Assembly: GCA_964590255.1 (NCBI GenBank)
Contig: CAZPYA010000004.1
Location: 28,030-92,029, forward strand
Reading direction: 5' to 3'
From: JAKIYB01 sp964590255
GTDB taxonomy: Bacteria > Armatimonadota > Hebobacteria > CAIYQO01
DNA: 64,000 nt
The notes beneath the pieces are model-generated. The model was not told the origin of the DNA. It did no database searches and saw only the letters and a program-made list of their open reading frames with translations. This document shows positions 41,306 to 50,799 of this stretch, piece after piece. Positions within the stretch are counted from its first letter, which is position 1; every line of letters starts with the position of its first letter. A program made the position numbers and the translations under genes.

Positions 41306-44300
41306 TCAAGCGAAGAAATCGAGCGTCCGTGCCCGCGAATCCATTCGTGGCGGCAGAGCCGGCTGCCCGTCATCACCCGGCGGCAACCCGGTAGACGGCG
41401 GCACGGCCGACGGCCATCCCTGGCGTTGATGGTGCTGTGCCATCTGCCAGGATGGCTGGCCATCTCGGCCGGCCTGTGTCTGCACGGACACCTGGCAGGT
41501 GGTCACACGAATCCCCGCGTCCTCCAGCGCCTGCCGCAACTCCGGCAGGCGGCTGTCCAACGCGGCACATACGGTGTGATACGGTGTTTCAATGCGCGCG
41601 ACGACTTCGCCATGCTGCATGGCGACAGTCACATGCAGCGCGCCCAGCGTCGGCGGGTCCAACCGCACCAGCAGCGACTTCGGCTGTTCAGGTGCGATTC
41701 GCCGGACGGCATCCTCCACCTGGCGCACCAGCACGGGCGCATCCACGGTCACCACCGGGTCGGCAGCGGCCGGATGTGCGGATGGTGACGACGTCTGCAT
41801 CGGCAGCGGCACGCTGTGCTGCGGCATATGCCCGTTGTCCGGCGCGGTGACGCGCTCCGCGGACGGTCTGGTCACGACGGCGCCGTCAACCGCCTCGTCA
41901 ACCGGCACGGCTTCCTCGCGGGCGTCCCGGTTGGCATTCACCGCATCTGACCGCATCGGCGCAGGCACGGCTTCGGCTGGCTGCGCCGCGACCATGACGG
42001 CATCTCCATCCAGCGGTGGCACCGGCTCATGCGAAATTGGCATTCCGGGTTGCTGCACATCGATTATCGTCGGACGCACGGTCAGACTTGAATCGTCGGA
42101 TACCGAGGCGGCCGCCATGTTTGCTTGCGCGGCTGCGGCAACGGGGACGACGGCTGATTCGTCGGACCCCGCGACGTGTGCCTGAATTGGTTGCGGGGCC
42201 GCGGTGATGATGACCGAAACTGATTCGTCTGACGCCGGGNNNNNNNNNNNNNNNNNNNNNNNNNNNNNNNNNNNNNNNNNNNNNNNNNNNNNNNNNNNNN
42301 NNNNNNNNNNNNNNNNNNNNNNNNNNNNNNNNNNNNNNNCGGGGCGGACGCCGTGTTCACACGCGGAGCCGCGACCAGGGGAACAACCGCTGGCACGTCG
42401 GACGCCGGGGCGGACGCCGTGTTCACACGCGGAGCCGCGACCAGGGGAACAACCGCTGGCGCGTCGGACGCCGGGGCGGACGCCAGAATTGGTGACGGAG
42501 CCGTGGTGACGGTGACCGGGGCCGAATCGTCGGATGCTGGGGCGGTCGCCGTGACTGACTGCGGTACCGCAGCCGCGATAACCGAGGCAATCACGGGATG
42601 GTCCGCGGCTTCGCGGGGCGCCGGGATCGCCGGCGCTGCGCCGTGTGGGGACACCGTGGAGGTTGGCGGTGGCGCAATCGGATGTGTGACAGCAGCGTTC
42701 TCGACTACCGGCGTCACCAGTGCGACATGCGCGACGGGTGCCTTCGCTTCCGGCTCAACAGCCACTATGGCGGGCTGGACGGGTTGCGGTGCCGACTGGA
42801 CAACCACTCGTGATGCCTGGGCAACTTGTGCGATTCCATCAGTTGTCGGTATCGATTGGTTCGCAGGCGCAACTGCGGACACGGTGACCATAGGCTGTGA
42901 CGCCACCGTCACCGGGGTGACCGCCACCGGCGGAGTGGGTAGTGAGCCGACAGGCGGTTGAACCGGGGGCATGATCGATTGTGGTACTGCCAGGCGTTCG
43001 ACCGGCACGGCGACGACCGGTGAACCGGATGTGGAAGGTTGGACGATCTGGACTGGCGTCTCATCGGCGGGTACCGGTTGCGCCGAAGTGGCCTGTTGCC
43101 GGTCCGGCGCCACCATTGTCACGGGCGCTTGTATTTGCGGCGCGGGCGCCAGCGACACCGATGCGGCGTCCGTCATCGGGCGCAAGGGTGCCGGGCTGGC
43201 GGACAACGGCGGTGCCGCCATCACCTGCGCCGGGGCGATCCCCGTCATCATGTCATGGTCGATAGCCGCGTCAGGTGCCGGCTGCTCGGACTGCGCAGTG
43301 GTGGGTTTCAGCCGTGCCGGCATGGACTGGTCAATGGTTTTCACGGCAGGTTGTGGCGGGTTCACCGCGGCAGCCGGGGCAGGCTGTGGTTGAGTCGACA
43401 CGACAGGAATAGCCGGTTGCGTCGACAGCGGCGTGATCACGCTCGTCGGCGGAGCACTCGGCACGATGAGGGGTTGCTCGCCGCTCACCGCCAGCGGCGC
43501 CGGATGGTCCGCGGCCGGTTGATGCTGGCGCGGCTGGGTGGCCACCGTAATAGGTTCGCCGGTGTGCGTCCGTTGAACGGGCGTCGTGTCGTCCGGCACC
43601 GATGGCGCCTGCACAGGTACCGCGATAGCCGTGGCGACTGTCGTCGCCGTCAACGGGACAATATCAGGCTCCGCCGGGATGTATTCGGGAGTTGGCACGG
43701 CCGCTGGTATTGCGGCCGAAGCCGTCGCGACAATGGCCTCCGCAGGCAACATGCCAGACGGCATCGCCTGCGAAAGTGTCAGCTCCGGCTGGCTCGCTGA
43801 CTCGGTAAACAACGGCGTGCGCGGTGTCGCGTCCTTCGTCGGCGCAGGCGGTCGAACCGGTCGGGTCACCGGCGTATCGCTCGCGGCGGCTGGTGGCGCA
43901 ATCGTCGACTTGGCGGATTCATGCCCCACGTCGACCGCTGGCATCGGCGCTGACGCATTCACCGGCACATCCACGGTGACCGGCACAGCCGCTTTCCGTG
44001 ACGGCTTCGTCGCGGCAGGTTTCGCGGCAGGCGTTCCAGGATTGCTATCGGCAGGCGCCGACGGCATGGGAATAGCCGCGCCAGCGCGCGGTTGCGCGAA
44101 GATGGGCTCTCCCATAGTCGGTTGCGGCATCTCCGGCGCCGGGTGATGCGGCGTGACGACCGGCTGCGGCATTTCCGTGATGGGATCCAGCAGCGTGACG
44201 ACCGGCGTCCCGGTATTTTCGAGAGAATCCGACAGTGCGGGATCATCCGCAACCGGCACAGACAACGGATCGGCTTCTGCCGGTTGTGGCTGCGCCGGTG

Positions 44301-45051
44301 CGGCGGGTGTCGCGGTCACCGTTTTATGCGGCGCGCGTTTTCCCTTTTCCAGCACCGGAGGCATGGTCAGCGATACGGACGTCGCCGGAGCAGGTGGCTC
44401 CGGTTCGGGCGCCTCGCCGGCGGTTCCCAGCGTAGATAGCGATTCGACCGGCACAGCGATGGGCGGCGTCAGATGGGGGGCTCGCGGCATGGCAAGAGGG
44501 GTTTGCTGCGGCAACTCCTGCGCCAACGGCGCATCGGGCGATGCCATCGCTTTTGTCGCGGCAGGAAGTGTCATTTCCGGCGCTGACTGTGCAATCGTCG
44601 CGGCTTTCGGCGATCCCTTTGCTGTATGCGTGGACGGCACAACCACGTCCGGCGTCGGCGCAACCGACAGGGGTTCGGACGTGCTGGCTACCGATGCTAG
44701 AACTGAAGCTCCCAGCGTCGGGACGGTCAGCGGAACCGGCACGGTATCTGCGGGTTCGGCCAGCGGCGCAGTCGGAGCGACCGGCGGTGAAGCCTGTGGT
44801 TGTGGGACGGTTGATATTACGGCGGATGGCGACACGGGTGCCGGAGCGGCCTCGACCGGCAGAGCCGATGCTGCGCTCATGGCTGGTGCTGGCGACACCT
44901 CGCCCGTGGGGACGGTTGCGCCAGCCTGCACCTGCGCAAGTATGGCTTGAAACGCCGCGCCATCCAGCGCGGAATGGCTACCCATTCCTGCCGAAAGTGG
45001 AGTGACGTTCATCAGACCGGTAATGTCAACCGTGCCGGGGATCAAGTCCAT
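41306..45051 (-). CDS. fliK: Hook-length control protein FliK, very long, crossing an assembly gap
   Basis: The gene is split by 100 Ns, but the two sides fit one protein: about 904 residues before the gap and about 310 after. The C-terminal domain is the FliK Flg_hook domain (SLLVRLDPPTLGALHVTVAMQHGEVVARI), which signals to FlhB. The rest is a Pro/Ala/Val/Thr-rich linker, far longer than in typical FliK (about 400 residues), and it includes a 22-residue repeat array at the gap. The true length and frame across the gap are unknown. The ATG at 45051 has GGAG six bases upstream. A sigma-28-type promoter lies at 45093-45120. The gene order fliK-flgD-flgE is standard. Confidence 0.88.
42240..42339. 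other. Assembly gap of 100 Ns
   Basis: Exactly 100 Ns, which is usually a placeholder for unknown length. It falls inside the fliK tandem repeat, so it probably reflects unresolved copies. Confidence 0.97.
42340..42537 (-). repeat. 66-bp tandem repeat in fliK
   Basis: Copies at 42340-42405 and 42406-42471 differ by a single base. A third, degenerate copy runs 42472-42537. Each encodes 22 residues of the type SDVPAVVPLVAAPRV plus NTASAPA. On the other side of the gap the protein keeps a 22-residue spacing of SDES/SDDS blocks, so the array spans the gap. Confidence 0.9.
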
Positions 45052-45092
45052 TAAATACTCCGAGAGGACGCAACGACGCGTCTCCACGGAGA

Positions 45093-45120
45093 TTATCGCC
45101 ATTTCGGGGAGAACTCTTTA
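45093..45120 (-). promoter_or_regulatory. Sigma-28 promoter of fliK-flgD-flgE
   Basis: TAAA (45120-45117) is followed after 16 bases by GGCGATAA (45100-45093), one mismatch. It lies between the transglycosylase stop and the fliK start, with a predicted start near 45086. Confidence 0.65.
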
Positions 45121-45141
45121 GCGGCATGATCGGGCGACAGG

Positions 45142-45678
45142 CTATTCGTCGTCTGCCATGCCGAGTACGCGGGTGATGTATTGGTGGGTTTCCGGGAAGG
45201 GGGGGACGCCGTGGTAGCGGGTCACCGCGCCCGGCCCGGCGTTATACGCCGCCAGTGCCAGGCTCTCGTCGCCATCAAATCGATCCAACTGCTGGCGCAG
45301 GTAGCGAGCGCCGCCGAAGATGTTTTGCTCGGGATCGAAAGGGTTCCCCACTCCGAGCGCGGCGGCCGTGCCAGGCATGAGCTGCATGAGTCCCTGGGCG
45401 CCGCGCCGGCTGACAGCGTTGGGATTGAAGTTTGATTCAGCGGTGATCACCGCGCGCAGCAATTCGGGTCGCAGTTGATACTTCTCGGCGGCGCGGGTGA
45501 TAATTTCGGCATAGCGGGAATCGCCGGATTTCGGCGTCAGTGCGGCATCCGCCAGATAGCGTTGAAAGACGCCGGGCTCCGCGGGAGCCGCCATGCCGCC
45601 GGTCAGCTCATCCATGCGCGCCTCGATGTCGGCGATGCGCTGTTTCACCCTGGCCATGTTGTCGGTTATGGATGTCAT
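45142..45678 (-). CDS. Lytic transglycosylase (SLT domain)
   Basis: This 178-residue protein has a short coiled N-terminus and a C-terminal SLT domain. The catalytic glutamate is E81 (AESNFNPNAVS), followed by GLMQLMP and AYNAGPGAVTRY. It should cut peptidoglycan strands so that the rod can pass, replacing the missing muramidase half of FlgJ. No signal peptide is visible; it may leave through the flagellar export gate. Its ATG overlaps the fliJ stop as ATGA. Confidence 0.9.
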   Translation of the reverse strand: MTSITDNMARVKQRIADIEARMDELTGGMAAPAEPGVFQRYLADAALTPKSGDSRYAEIITRAAEKYQLRPELLRAVITAESNFNPNAVSRRGAQGLMQLMPGTAAALGVGNPFDPEQNIFGGARYLRQQLDRFDGDESLALAAYNAGPGAVTRYHGVPPFPETHQYITRVLGMADDE

Positions 45679-46166
45679 CGTGATTTCCCGGCGATCTCGC
45701 GGGATTCGTCGGCTCGCACGAGGGTCTGCCGCGCCACATGGCGGGGCAGCGTAATATCTTCCAGGTTCTTCAGCTCCTGCCGTTCGTGTTCCATGCGGTG
45801 GTCGTCGTACTGCTTGTCGCGCAGCTTTTCCAGCCCCTGGCGCTTTCGGCGGGCATCCAGCACGCGCTGGCGCTGCGCCTCTACCTGCCCCTCCAGCGCC
45901 TTACGCTCCTGCTCCACGGCCGCTACCACGCCGTTCAGCGCTTCCAGGTGCATGCGCCACTCCATCAGGCGGCTGGCATCGAATACACCTTGCTGCTGGG
46001 TCGCGAGGAAGACTTTCATGTTCTGGACGTCGACTTTCGCGCGCTCGATGGCTTCCACCGTCAGGAACAACAGCCCCTGCAGGCGCGCCAGCTCCTGCAG
46101 GCATTCCTCTTCCTGCCGCAGGGCATGATCCAGCACGATCTGTAATCGAAAGACGAATTTGCGCAT
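45675..46166 (-). CDS. fliJ: Flagellar export protein FliJ
   Basis: This 163-residue protein is almost entirely a coiled coil (MRKFVFRLQIVLDHALRQEEECLQELARLQ and LEKLRDKQYDDHRMEHERQELKNLED). FliJ fits inside the FliI hexamer and links it to FlhA. It starts eight bases after the fliI stop. The identification rests on the N-terminal FRLQ pattern, the helical build and the position. Confidence 0.9.
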   Translation of the reverse strand: MRKFVFRLQIVLDHALRQEEECLQELARLQGLLFLTVEAIERAKVDVQNMKVFLATQQQGVFDASRLMEWRMHLEALNGVVAAVEQERKALEGQVEAQRQRVLDARRKRQGLEKLRDKQYDDHRMEHERQELKNLEDITLPRHVARQTLVRADESREIAGKSR

Positions 46167-46173
46167 ATCAGCC

Positions 46174-47496
46174 TCACGCCGCGAACGGCCCCAGGCGCGC
46201 GAGGGTTTCGCTCCACGCCGCGCTGCTGTCTGACGGTTGTCGCAGGAAGTCCGTGGCGGTATCGATGAGCGCAATCGCCTCGTCGATCTTCGGGTTGCTG
46301 CCCGCCGCGTAGGCGCCAATGGAGATCAGATCCTCCGCCTGGCGATAGGTAGCGAGCACTTCACGCAGCCGGATGGCCGCGCGGCGGTGGTCGGCATCGA
46401 CCAGGTCGTTCATCAAGCGACTGACGCTGGCCAGCGAATCGATAGCGGGAAAATGCCCGACATCGGCTAGCCGCCGGGAGAGCACGATGTGGCCGTCGAG
46501 GATGCCGCGCACGGTGTCGGCAACCGGCTCGTTCATGTCGTCGCCTTCCACCAGTACCGTATAGAGACCGGTGATGGTGCCGCGCTCGCTGGCGCCGGAA
46601 CGCTCCAGCAGCTTGGGCAGCAATGCGAAGATGCTGGGGGTGTAGCCGCGGGTGGTCGGTGGCTCACCGATCGCCAGGCCGATCTCGCGTTGAGCCCAGG
46701 CGAAGCGCGTAACCGAGTCCATCATCAGCATCACATCCAGGCCTTGATCGCGGAAATACTCGGCAATGGTGGTGGCGACCAGGGCGCCTTGCAGGCGCAA
46801 AATCGCCGGCTGGTCGGAGGTGGCGACGATGACCACCGAGCGCGCCATGCCCTCCTCACCGAGGCGTTTCTCGATGAACTCGCGCACCTCGCGGCCGCGT
46901 TCGCCGATGAGGGCGATGACGTTTACGTCGGCGTTCGAGGAGCGGGCGATCATGCCGAGCAGCGTCGATTTGCCCACCCCGGAGCCGGCGAAGATGCCCA
47001 CGCGCTGGCCCTTGCCGCAGGTAAGCAGTCCGTCGATAGCGCGCACGCCGAAGCAGAGCGGCTCGCGGATGGGCTGGCGGCGCAGCGGATGCGGCGGCGC
47101 CTGTGACACGGGATACGCGTCCTCGGGAAAGATCGGCCCCTTGTCATCAATCGGATGGCCAAGACCGTCGAGGATGCGCCCGAGAAGATTGGTACCCACC
47201 TGTACGCGATGGGGTTCGCCGGTGGCGATGACGTCGTTGCCATGCGCGATGCTCTCGATGGCGCCGAGGGGCATGAGCAGTACGCGATTCCCGCGGAACC
47301 CGACGACCTCAGCCGGCACGGGACGGCGCGTGCGCCCGGTGATGATGTGACAGAGTTCGCCGATGCTTGCCTGCGGGCCGTTTGCCTCCACCACCACCCC
47401 GACCACCTGCACCACTTTCCCGTTCGACTTGATGGTGTCGAGCCGGTTGACGATGCCGATATAGCGGTCCAGGATGCTATTCGGAAGCAGGCTCAC
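46174..47496 (-). CDS. fliI: Flagellar export ATPase FliI
   Basis: From the GTG start this is a 440-residue F1-like ATPase. The Walker A is GSGVGKST (171-178), followed by IALIGERGREVREFIE, LMMDSVTRFAWAQREIGLA and EPPTTRGYTPS, all FliI hallmarks. It energises export with FliH and FliJ. The GTG at 47496 is chosen because GGAGG lies six bases upstream, inside the end of fliH. Reading upstream of it would only extend into fliH, and the overlap of 20 bases couples the two. Confidence 0.97.
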   Translation of the reverse strand: MSLLPNSILDRYIGIVNRLDTIKSNGKVVQVVGVVVEANGPQASIGELCHIITGRTRRPVPAEVVGFRGNRVLLMPLGAIESIAHGNDVIATGEPHRVQVGTNLLGRILDGLGHPIDDKGPIFPEDAYPVSQAPPHPLRRQPIREPLCFGVRAIDGLLTCGKGQRVGIFAGSGVGKSTLLGMIARSSNADVNVIALIGERGREVREFIEKRLGEEGMARSVVIVATSDQPAILRLQGALVATTIAEYFRDQGLDVMLMMDSVTRFAWAQREIGLAIGEPPTTRGYTPSIFALLPKLLERSGASERGTITGLYTVLVEGDDMNEPVADTVRGILDGHIVLSRRLADVGHFPAIDSLASVSRLMNDLVDADHRRAAIRLREVLATYRQAEDLISIGAYAAGSNPKIDEAIALIDTATDFLRQPSDSSAAWSETLARLGPFAA

Positions 47497-48157
47497 TGGA
47501 TTCCTCCACGGCGGATTCGAGCGCTTTCGTGACGACGGCAAGCTGTGAGGAGATGCGCGCGTCCAACGTGCCGTTGCCCGTTTCGACGATGACCCCTCCC
47601 CGGTGAATGCGCCGGTCCTCGACAAGATGGAACTCGGAGATGCCGTCAACCTCTAACATGAGCGCGGCACGGGCGTCCTGCAGGATCGGCAGGTCTTCGG
47701 GATGCGCGCGGATGTAGATGTCCTCGCGATCGCGGATGCGTTTCAGGCAGGCGCGCGTGATATCAATGATTGTTTCGGGATGCAGTACCAGATGCTGGGC
47801 AATCACCTTCTCGGCAATGACGGTCGCCAGTCGCGCCAGTTCGGATTCGGCGCGAGTGAAAAACGCAGCGCGTTCGGCATTGATCTCCTCAACCTGCGCG
47901 AGCAACTCGCCCATCCGCCGCTGGTATTCCACCTCCGCGGCAGTCTGTCCCGCAAGGAATCCTGCTTCTTCGGCCTGCCGACGAATCGTCTCCGCCTCGC
48001 CGCGCGCTGTCTCCATGAGCATGGCAGCCTGGGCGAGTGCCTCGCGCCGGGCGTCCGCGTAGAGCGTCGCGGGATCGGGCAATGGCTCCGGCGAGGGCAA
48101 CGGCATCCAGCGCTGGTGGCCACTCACTTCGGCATTGCGCAGCAGCTTAGGAGGCAT
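47477..48157 (-). CDS. fliH: Flagellar export regulator FliH
   Basis: This 226-residue protein has an N-terminal conserved tip, a long Ala/Glu/Arg/Gln-rich coiled coil (about 45-110) and the FliH C-domain (VIAQHLVLHPETIIDITRACL, VHP-type AHPEDLPIL, DRRIHRGGVIVETGNGTLDARISSQL). It regulates FliI and docks it to FliN. AAGGAGG lies six bases before the ATG at 48157, which overlaps the end of the FliG-like gene. Confidence 0.9.
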   Translation of the reverse strand: MPPKLLRNAEVSGHQRWMPLPSPEPLPDPATLYADARREALAQAAMLMETARGEAETIRRQAEEAGFLAGQTAAEVEYQRRMGELLAQVEEINAERAAFFTRAESELARLATVIAEKVIAQHLVLHPETIIDITRACLKRIRDREDIYIRAHPEDLPILQDARAALMLEVDGISEFHLVEDRRIHRGGVIVETGNGTLDARISSQLAVVTKALESAVEESSEPASE

Positions 48158-49016
48158 GAAGCGCCTCCTTCTCGGTATACTGGGCGGCATGCCGGATCAT
48201 CACCGTATGCGCCACGCGGCACAACGCGGCCCGAGCGCCGATAATGTCGCGCAGCCGTACCGGCTGATGCTGTTTGAGCTGGGCGCGAATGGCGGAGCGT
48301 AGCCGTGCCGGCAGCACATGCAGCAGATGCTCGCAAAACGAGGGTTCGGCCCCACGCAGCGCCAGTACCACATCCGCCAGATCGGCCTGCGTGACCACGG
48401 CGCGCAGGATAGATTTCTCCAGCGTCGCGAGCATGCCAAAGGTGAAGTCCGGCGCCGAGGCCGGAATCATCGGCGGCTCCGCTGGCAAAACCGGCATCGA
48501 CGCGGGGACGAGCGTTTCCTGGGCGATGGTGCCGTGCAGCGTCTCGCGGAACTGGAAGCGCTCGGCTTTGGCGCGCAGTGCTTGCTCCAGATGCTGATGC
48601 ACCAGCGGCGCGGGAGGCGTCACCTCGGCGAGGGTGCGCTTGAGCCGGGTGCGCTCCTCCGTCGGGAGGCCGGCGATAATCGCCCGACCGCGGTCGACCG
48701 GCAGCACGGCCAGCAGCAGCGCCACCAGCCGCGGCGGTTCGCCGGTCAGCAGTTCGGCGGCGCGGTCCGGCGTGAGCGAGAGCAGATACGGGGTATGGCC
48801 GGCCGACGCTGGGGCTGGCGCCGCCAACACACGAAGCTCGCGCAGCACCGCGCGCTTGGTTTCGTTGGACACCTGACTCAGCGCCTGAAGCTCCGCGCGG
48901 ATGCGTCCCGCCTGCTCCGGCGGCAGTTGGTCGAGCACTTCCGCGGCGCGTTGTGGGCCCATCGTCTGGATGAGCAGCGCGGCTTTCTGGCTGTTTGTCA
49001 ACGTTGGGGCGTGCAT
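48147..49016 (-). CDS. Divergent second FliG
   Basis: This 289-residue protein occupies the normal fliG position between fliF and fliH and follows the FliG plan. The N-domain reads SQKAALLIQTMGPQRAAEVLDQLPPEQAGRI. The middle EHPQ motif is changed to GEPPRLVALLLAVLP. The C-domain (ILRAVVTQADLADVVLALRGAEP...RLRSAIRAQLKQHQPVRLRD) lacks the acidic pair that contacts MotA, which reads Ala-Gln here. Canonical FliG is encoded at 52202-53227. It may serve in export-apparatus or MS-ring assembly rather than torque; this is inference. Confidence 0.75.
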   Translation of the reverse strand: MHAPTLTNSQKAALLIQTMGPQRAAEVLDQLPPEQAGRIRAELQALSQVSNETKRAVLRELRVLAAPAPASAGHTPYLLSLTPDRAAELLTGEPPRLVALLLAVLPVDRGRAIIAGLPTEERTRLKRTLAEVTPPAPLVHQHLEQALRAKAERFQFRETLHGTIAQETLVPASMPVLPAEPPMIPASAPDFTFGMLATLEKSILRAVVTQADLADVVLALRGAEPSFCEHLLHVLPARLRSAIRAQLKQHQPVRLRDIIGARAALCRVAHTVMIRHAAQYTEKEALHAS

Positions 49017-49031
49017 GATGGCGGCTCCTGC

Positions 49032-50627
49032 TTATTCTTCGGCCATAAGTGTTTTAATCACGGCGGCGACACGCTGCGGCTCCAGGGCATGCAGCGCCTT
49101 TTCTTCCTGGGTCTCGGCAGGCGGCTGATAGTTGTTCGGCATCATCGCCGGCCCTTCCAACGCTGCCCCCGCGGACCCGCCATCGAGCAGCGCATACTGC
49201 TCCACCGCACGCTCGCCCGGCGGCAGCATCGGATAGGACGGCGCCGCATCGGTCACGGTGGTGCGTCCCGACCCGCTCATGGTGCGCTTGAACATACTCA
49301 TGGCGATGAAGATGAACACAATAATGATCAGCGCCGAGCCGCCATAACGGGTGAGCAGCGTCATCGTGGCCTTCTGGTTATCCACGGCCGCCGCCTTCTT
49401 TTCCGCTTCAGCGGCCGAAGTATCGAAAGGGAAGCTCTGGGCAATCACCTGATCGCCGCGCTTCGCATTGATACCGGCGGCGGCGGCGATGCTGGCGGTC
49501 AGGCTCTGTATCTGCTCCTGTTCGATGCTTTTATCGACGAACAGGGCGATGCTGACGCGTTCGATTTCGCCGGCCGGCACCTGCTGCGCCGTGGTCTCCT
49601 TGGATACGCGAAACTGCGTCGTATTCTCCTCGCGGAGATAGCCGTTCGCGGCGTTGGCCGCGTTGGTGGCACCGGACAACAGCGTGGCGGGAATGCCCGG
49701 CGCGCCGCCGGTGTTAGCGCGCGCGCCGTTATATGCCTCGCGGGTGCGATGCTCGCTTTCCAGCACCCCCTGGCCGCTGCCGTCGCGCACCGGAGTAAAG
49801 GTTTCGCGTGTGATGGTGCGGCTTTGGCGGCTGAGGGTGATGCTGGTGCGCACCATCGCCTTATTCTCGCCGAGCATGCGATCGAGCAGATCCTGCAGCC
49901 GGGCTTCCATCTCGCGTTCCATGGTGCGTTGCGATTCCAGGACGGCGCTGGCGCCGCCGGAGGCCAGCTCTGGCCGGTCGGAGAGCAGCACGCCCTTGGT
50001 ATCGACCACCGTCACCCGTTCCGGTTCGAGCCCCTGCACCGCGGACGCGACGAGGTGGATGATCGCTTTCACCTCGCGGGAGGATGGCGCGGAGCTGTGC
50101 AGGTTCAGTACCACCGAAGCCGAGGGAATGGTGGTGTCGGTGACGAACACGCGATTCACCGGCATGACCAGATGCACGCGGGCGGAGCGCACGGAGTCGA
50201 GCTGTCCGATCGTACGGGCTAGTTCGCCTTGCAGGGCGCGCTGGAAGTTGAGGTGTTCACTGAATTCCGACTGCCCGATGTGCGGTTTGTCGAAGAGCTC
50301 GAACCCGACATTGCCCCCTTGCGGGATGCCTTCGCCGGCCAGCGTGAGGCGCAGGTCATCGACGTTATTCTCGGGCACTTCGATGGTGGACCCACCGTCG
50401 GCGAGGCGGTATTTGATTTTCAGATCTTTGAGCTTCTGCACCACCGCGGAGGCGTCTTCATTGGTAAGATTGCCATAAAGCTGCGTATACTTCGGCGTAC
50501 CGGCCACCTGCACCGCGGCGGCGATGCCGACGGCCAGGATGATGCCGGTGAAGATGATCGCCGCCTTCTGCTGCACGTTCAGTTGCGACCAGCGCTGTCC
50601 GAGCGAAAGGGTGCGCTCGTTTGCCAT
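49032..50627 (-). CDS. fliF: Flagellar MS-ring protein FliF
   Basis: This 531-residue protein has two membrane helices (about 23-43 and 432-452) and the ring-building motifs between (YTQLYGNLTNEDASAVVQKLKDLKIKYRL, VPENNVDDLRLTLAGEGIPQGGNVGFELFD, RALQGELARTIGQLDSVRSARVHLVMP). The short C-terminal tail (PAETQEEKALHALEPQRVAAVIKTLMAEE) binds FliG. It is followed by the divergent FliG gene with a 15-base gap. Confidence 0.97.
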   Translation of the reverse strand: MANERTLSLGQRWSQLNVQQKAAIIFTGIILAVGIAAAVQVAGTPKYTQLYGNLTNEDASAVVQKLKDLKIKYRLADGGSTIEVPENNVDDLRLTLAGEGIPQGGNVGFELFDKPHIGQSEFSEHLNFQRALQGELARTIGQLDSVRSARVHLVMPVNRVFVTDTTIPSASVVLNLHSSAPSSREVKAIIHLVASAVQGLEPERVTVVDTKGVLLSDRPELASGGASAVLESQRTMEREMEARLQDLLDRMLGENKAMVRTSITLSRQSRTITRETFTPVRDGSGQGVLESEHRTREAYNGARANTGGAPGIPATLLSGATNAANAANGYLREENTTQFRVSKETTAQQVPAGEIERVSIALFVDKSIEQEQIQSLTASIAAAAGINAKRGDQVIAQSFPFDTSAAEAEKKAAAVDNQKATMTLLTRYGGSALIIIVFIFIAMSMFKRTMSGSGRTTVTDAAPSYPMLPPGERAVEQYALLDGGSAGAALEGPAMMPNNYQPPAETQEEKALHALEPQRVAAVIKTLMAEE

Positions 50628-50665
50628 GGTATACCCGCTCTCCAGTCACTACGGGCAATAAGTGT

Positions 50666-50688
50666 AATACGATGTTATAACACGTATT
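50666..50688. promoter_or_regulatory. Palindrome between fliE and fliF
   Basis: AATACG (50666-50671) and CGTATT (50683-50688) flank the perfect palindrome TGTTATAACA (50673-50682), giving an almost continuous 23-base inverted repeat. It lies in the 172-base gap upstream of fliF. It may be an operator or a transcript hairpin; a TATAAC within it could be a -10 without a good -35. Confidence 0.4.
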
Positions 50689-50799
50689 GCGTGCCGCCCT
50701 ATCTCCCCACCTTGGTTCGGTAGGCGGCATCAGTGTGTGCCTGTTCACGGCACGGTAACCAAACCCAGTCTATGATGTCTACGACGAATCAGGTGCTCG

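Noticed and set aside
42082..42239. Reading of the long fliK frame straight through the Ns into a different frame
   Set aside because: The gap size is arbitrary, so frame is not preserved across it. The frame that continues the 22-residue SD repeats leads into the FliK C-terminal domain.
42340..42537. CRISPR-like array
   Set aside because: The 66-bp units are directly adjacent with no spacers, and they are in frame within fliK.
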